Assembly (NCBI RefSeq): GCF_042611095.1
Contig: NZ_JBHFPV010000001.1
Coordinates: 1,972,380 to 2,036,379, forward strand
Length of the DNA stretch: 64,000 nt
DNA from: Meishania litoralis
GTDB lineage: Bacteria; Bacteroidota; Bacteroidia; Flavobacteriales; Flavobacteriaceae
Reading direction: 5' to 3'
Shown here piece by piece: positions 61,556 through 64,000 of this stretch (position 1 is the stretch's first letter; every line of letters starts with the position of its first letter). Below the pieces are notes generated by a model that worked only from the letters and a program-made list of their open reading frames with translations, was not told where the DNA came from and made no database searches. A program made the position numbers and the translations under genes.

Positions 61556-63538
61556 ATGAGATATTTCCTCCTACCGCTATTTGTTCTGATGAATATTTCG
61601 CTCTTCGCTCAGGAGGATTCAATTCCTAGGACCAGAGTAAAAGATACTTCCGAAATTTTTGAGAGGAAAAGACAACTTGGCAATAAAAATAAACTACCGG
61701 GCAATGAAATAACCATTAAAGATTATAAGATTATATCCTACGCCAGCGATACCACCTACCTTGACACCACGTTGACCATTAAAAAAGAATACAAGTATAA
61801 CTATTTGAGAAGGGATGATTTTGAGCTGATGCCCTTTTCGAATGTTGGGCAACCCTATAACAAACTGGGGGTCGATTTTGAAAGGACTAATCTTTACCCT
61901 TCGTTAGGTGCAAGCGCCAAACATTATAATTATATCGAGAAAGAAGAAATAGCTTATTATAATGTGGCGACACCCATGTCAGACCTCTTTTTCAAGACTA
62001 CTTTTGAGCAAGGTCAGATGCTTGACGCCATGTTGACCTTCAACACATCGAGGCGTTTCAACTTTTCAATAGCCTATAAAGGTTTTCGTTCATTGGGTAA
62101 ATATCAGATCGATCAAGCGCAATCGGGCAATTTCAGAACCACATTAAATTACGAGACCAAGAATACAAGATATAACCTTAGGGCCCATATTGCCGCTCAG
62201 GATATCGAAACTGAAGAAAATGGAGGGCTGCCGAACAAGGAATTACAATTTGAATCAGAAGAATCGAATTTTAAGGACAGGTCGAGAATCGATATTAGAT
62301 TTGCCGATGCCGATAACAAATTGCTGGGCAAACGCTATTATATGGATCACCGGTATAAGTTGATCAAAAAAAATAAAGATTCTTCGAGCGTTGAAAAAAC
62401 GTCATTGGCCCTGACCCATAGATTTAATTATGAGACCAAGTTCTATAATTTCACGCAGACGGCGGCAAATGCTTTTTTTGGAAGTTCCCTTGTTTCATCA
62501 GTTGATGATCGAATGAACTTAAAGATAATGAACAACGAGTTCGGCCTGACCTTTTACAATGCAGTTCTAGGAAGACTTGAAGGAAACATCAGTCTCTACA
62601 ATTACAATTATTTTACGAACAGCATATTGATAACCGAAACCCAAACCATTGAGAGTAGGTTAAAGGGAGAGGAGATTGCCCTGGGCGCCAACTACTCAAA
62701 AAATATCAAAGGGTTTAATATTGAAGGTGCGGTAAAGTATACGATTTCGGGTAAGCTCACGAGGAGTATCTTGGATGGATCGGCGAGCTACCAAATTAAT
62801 GAGGGAAATAAACTTCGGGCCGCGATACATTCTTCGTTTAGAATGCCAAACTTCAATTTCTTAATGTATCAAAGTGATTATACCAATTATAATTGGCAGA
62901 ATACAGAGACTTTTAAAGAACAAAGTGTAAATAGTTTGCTATTCGAGATTGATTCGAAGTTTTGGGGGAATTTGGCCGCTAAATATTCAAGATTGGGCAA
63001 CTATACTTATTTTAAAGCCGATACCGATATACCTATCGAAGAGGGAGGGGAAGGGGCTAACATTAGACCTTTTCAAGAAGGCAGCGGGGTGAATCACCTA
63101 AAGGTAAAATATAGCAAAGAGTTCAATGTCGGTAAGTTTGCATTGAACAATACAATAATGTATCAGGCCGTTTCCCAGTCCAATGACGTGTTGAACGTTC
63201 CGCAATTGGTGACTAGAAACACGCTGTATTTCTCTTCGGATGTATTTAAAAAAGCCATGTATTTGCAAACGGGCATTACCCTTAAATACTTCACTTCTTA
63301 TAATATGGATGCTTACAGCCCGGTGCTTGGGGAGTTCTTCACTCAGAACAATGAAAAATTAGGAGGCTATCCACTTTTGGATTTTTTTATTAATGCAAGG
63401 GTTCAACAGACCCGTATTTACTTGAAGGCCGAACATTTCAACTCTTCATTTGGCAAGCCTAACTTTTATGCCGCGCCTGATTATCCTTATCGTGATTTTG
63501 TAATTCGATTTGGTCTGGTCTGGAATTTCTTTTCATAG
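61556..63538 (+). CDS. Putative outer membrane porin
   Basis: A 660-residue protein with a signal peptide (LLPLFVLMNISLFAQ) and a long beta barrel of the family called putative porin in Bacteroidota: YNYLRRDDFELMPFSNVGQP, GVDFERTNLYPSLGASAKHY near the N-terminus, NTRYNLRAHIAAQDIETEEN, and a C-terminal strand YRDFVIRFGLVWNFFS ending in Phe-Ser, as outer-membrane barrels do. The substrate is unknown. Divergent from rnhB, with a 250-bp gap. Confidence 0.85.
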   Translation: MRYFLLPLFVLMNISLFAQEDSIPRTRVKDTSEIFERKRQLGNKNKLPGNEITIKDYKIISYASDTTYLDTTLTIKKEYKYNYLRRDDFELMPFSNVGQPYNKLGVDFERTNLYPSLGASAKHYNYIEKEEIAYYNVATPMSDLFFKTTFEQGQMLDAMLTFNTSRRFNFSIAYKGFRSLGKYQIDQAQSGNFRTTLNYETKNTRYNLRAHIAAQDIETEENGGLPNKELQFESEESNFKDRSRIDIRFADADNKLLGKRYYMDHRYKLIKKNKDSSSVEKTSLALTHRFNYETKFYNFTQTAANAFFGSSLVSSVDDRMNLKIMNNEFGLTFYNAVLGRLEGNISLYNYNYFTNSILITETQTIESRLKGEEIALGANYSKNIKGFNIEGAVKYTISGKLTRSILDGSASYQINEGNKLRAAIHSSFRMPNFNFLMYQSDYTNYNWQNTETFKEQSVNSLLFEIDSKFWGNLAAKYSRLGNYTYFKADTDIPIEEGGEGANIRPFQEGSGVNHLKVKYSKEFNVGKFALNNTIMYQAVSQSNDVLNVPQLVTRNTLYFSSDVFKKAMYLQTGITLKYFTSYNMDAYSPVLGEFFTQNNEKLGGYPLLDFFINARVQQTRIYLKAEHFNSSFGKPNFYAAPDYPYRDFVIRFGLVWNFFS

Positions 63539-63898
63539 TAGTATTCTTTGTTGATGTTTTGTGGTCTACAATATAAAGTACTAAAAGTTGATTTGCTCAG
63601 GCAAGTAAGAGTGGCGATACAGTTTATTTAAGTTATCATTCATACTTATGGCGGTTATCATCATTGCCGTAAGTCGAACTTTTGGCGTCCTATTTTACAA
63701 ATTTTAGCTGATAAACAGAAAGTTGTGTAAGGTGTCTTTGGCGCTATCGTAGCGAATATGTCGAAATCAATTAGACAAGAAGTTTGTGATATAGTCCTGA
63801 TTTTGTTCAGAATCAAAAAAATAGTTTAATTCATAGCATTGATTTCCAATTACTTGTAATTTTTCTTGTTAATAACTTCAAAAAAAAATAAGTATGTA
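63539..63898. other. Gap after the porin gene
   Basis: AT-rich DNA with no credible reading frame and no obvious terminator. It precedes the strong promoter at 63899-63929. Confidence 0.5.
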
Positions 63899-63929
63899 TT
63901 GTGTAAGCAAAAAAACCGTCCTATATTTG
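63899..63929 (+). promoter_or_regulatory. Strong promoter at the right edge
   Basis: TTG (63899-63901), 20 bases, TATATTTG (63922-63929), followed by CACCCGCTTTGGGG. It is a perfect Bacteroidota promoter; its gene lies beyond the window. The leader beginning GCACCCGCTTT recalls rRNA-operon leaders of Flavobacteria, a comparison from memory. No coding frame begins in the last 70 bases. Confidence 0.7.
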
Positions 63930-64000
63930 CACCCGCTTTGGGGATATGGCGATTGTCTTTTCCTGGGCGTCCTGGGGTTTTCCCCATGTTTTTGGCAAGT

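Overview
The window is chromosomal DNA of a member of the Bacteroidota, most likely a marine Flavobacteriaceae close to Maribacter, Zobellia or Arenibacter. The evidence is a type IX secretion C-terminal domain followed by a PorP/SprF partner, a TonB-dependent outer membrane receptor, GSCFA, DUF4230, DUF4136 and putative-porin families, split methylmalonyl-CoA mutase, and promoters of the Bacteroidota form TTG-N20-TAnnTTTG (clearest at 17100-17130, 53387-53417 and 63899-63929). The genus is an inference.

Layout. 1-3564: a giant calcium-binding repeat protein (5' end outside the window) and its PorP/SprF partner. 3565-4320: a broken membrane-protein gene beside a possible insertion-sequence end. 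4321-10871: an AraC regulator, a secreted protein, a LytS/LytTR two-component pair whose response regulator carries an in-frame stop, a TonB-type receptor and a tiny membrane protein. 10872-12712: degenerate ORFs, then tRNA-Arg with two extra copies of its 3' tail. 12822-16422: methylmalonyl-CoA mutase. 16550-17130: initiator tRNA with a tandem array of its own 5' end lying between gene and promoter. 17189-21763: amino-acid symporter, Era, a NeuD-like acyltransferase and Der. 21767-25278: heptanucleotide array, TPM/TPM/LemA cluster, MerR regulator, M23 peptidase. 25383-37842: alaS, GSCFA, DUF4230, DinB, a CE15-like esterase, aromatic amino acid hydroxylase, PLP enzyme, glucosaminidase and hemL. 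37845-41938: small secreted proteins and a dicarboxylate symporter. 42051-51107: a minus-strand cluster of cytochrome-domain, DUF1501, DUF1553, sugar-isomerase-like and GH95 genes, in a style familiar from Planctomycetes. 51168-55030: two small nuclease-fold genes (GIY-YIG and DUF559), each bracketed by inverted copies of a palindromic repeat, around lysS, a GDSL hydrolase and a Pmp3-type protein. 55063-63538: lipB, secreted proteins, OmpA-like protein, a large lipoprotein, rnhB and a porin. The right edge has a strong promoter whose gene lies outside.

Most genes are housekeeping or cell-envelope genes. The unusual content is small-scale. Both tRNA loci carry duplicated tRNA pieces. Three families of palindromic repeats occur: one pair brackets each nuclease gene, and one copy has entered the GSCFA reading frame without breaking it. 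Three genes are broken by single-base changes: the LytTR regulator by a stop, the DUF1772-like gene and an unrecognised gene by frameshifts. Coordinates and translations were read by eye. Family names rest on recognised motifs and not on database searches.
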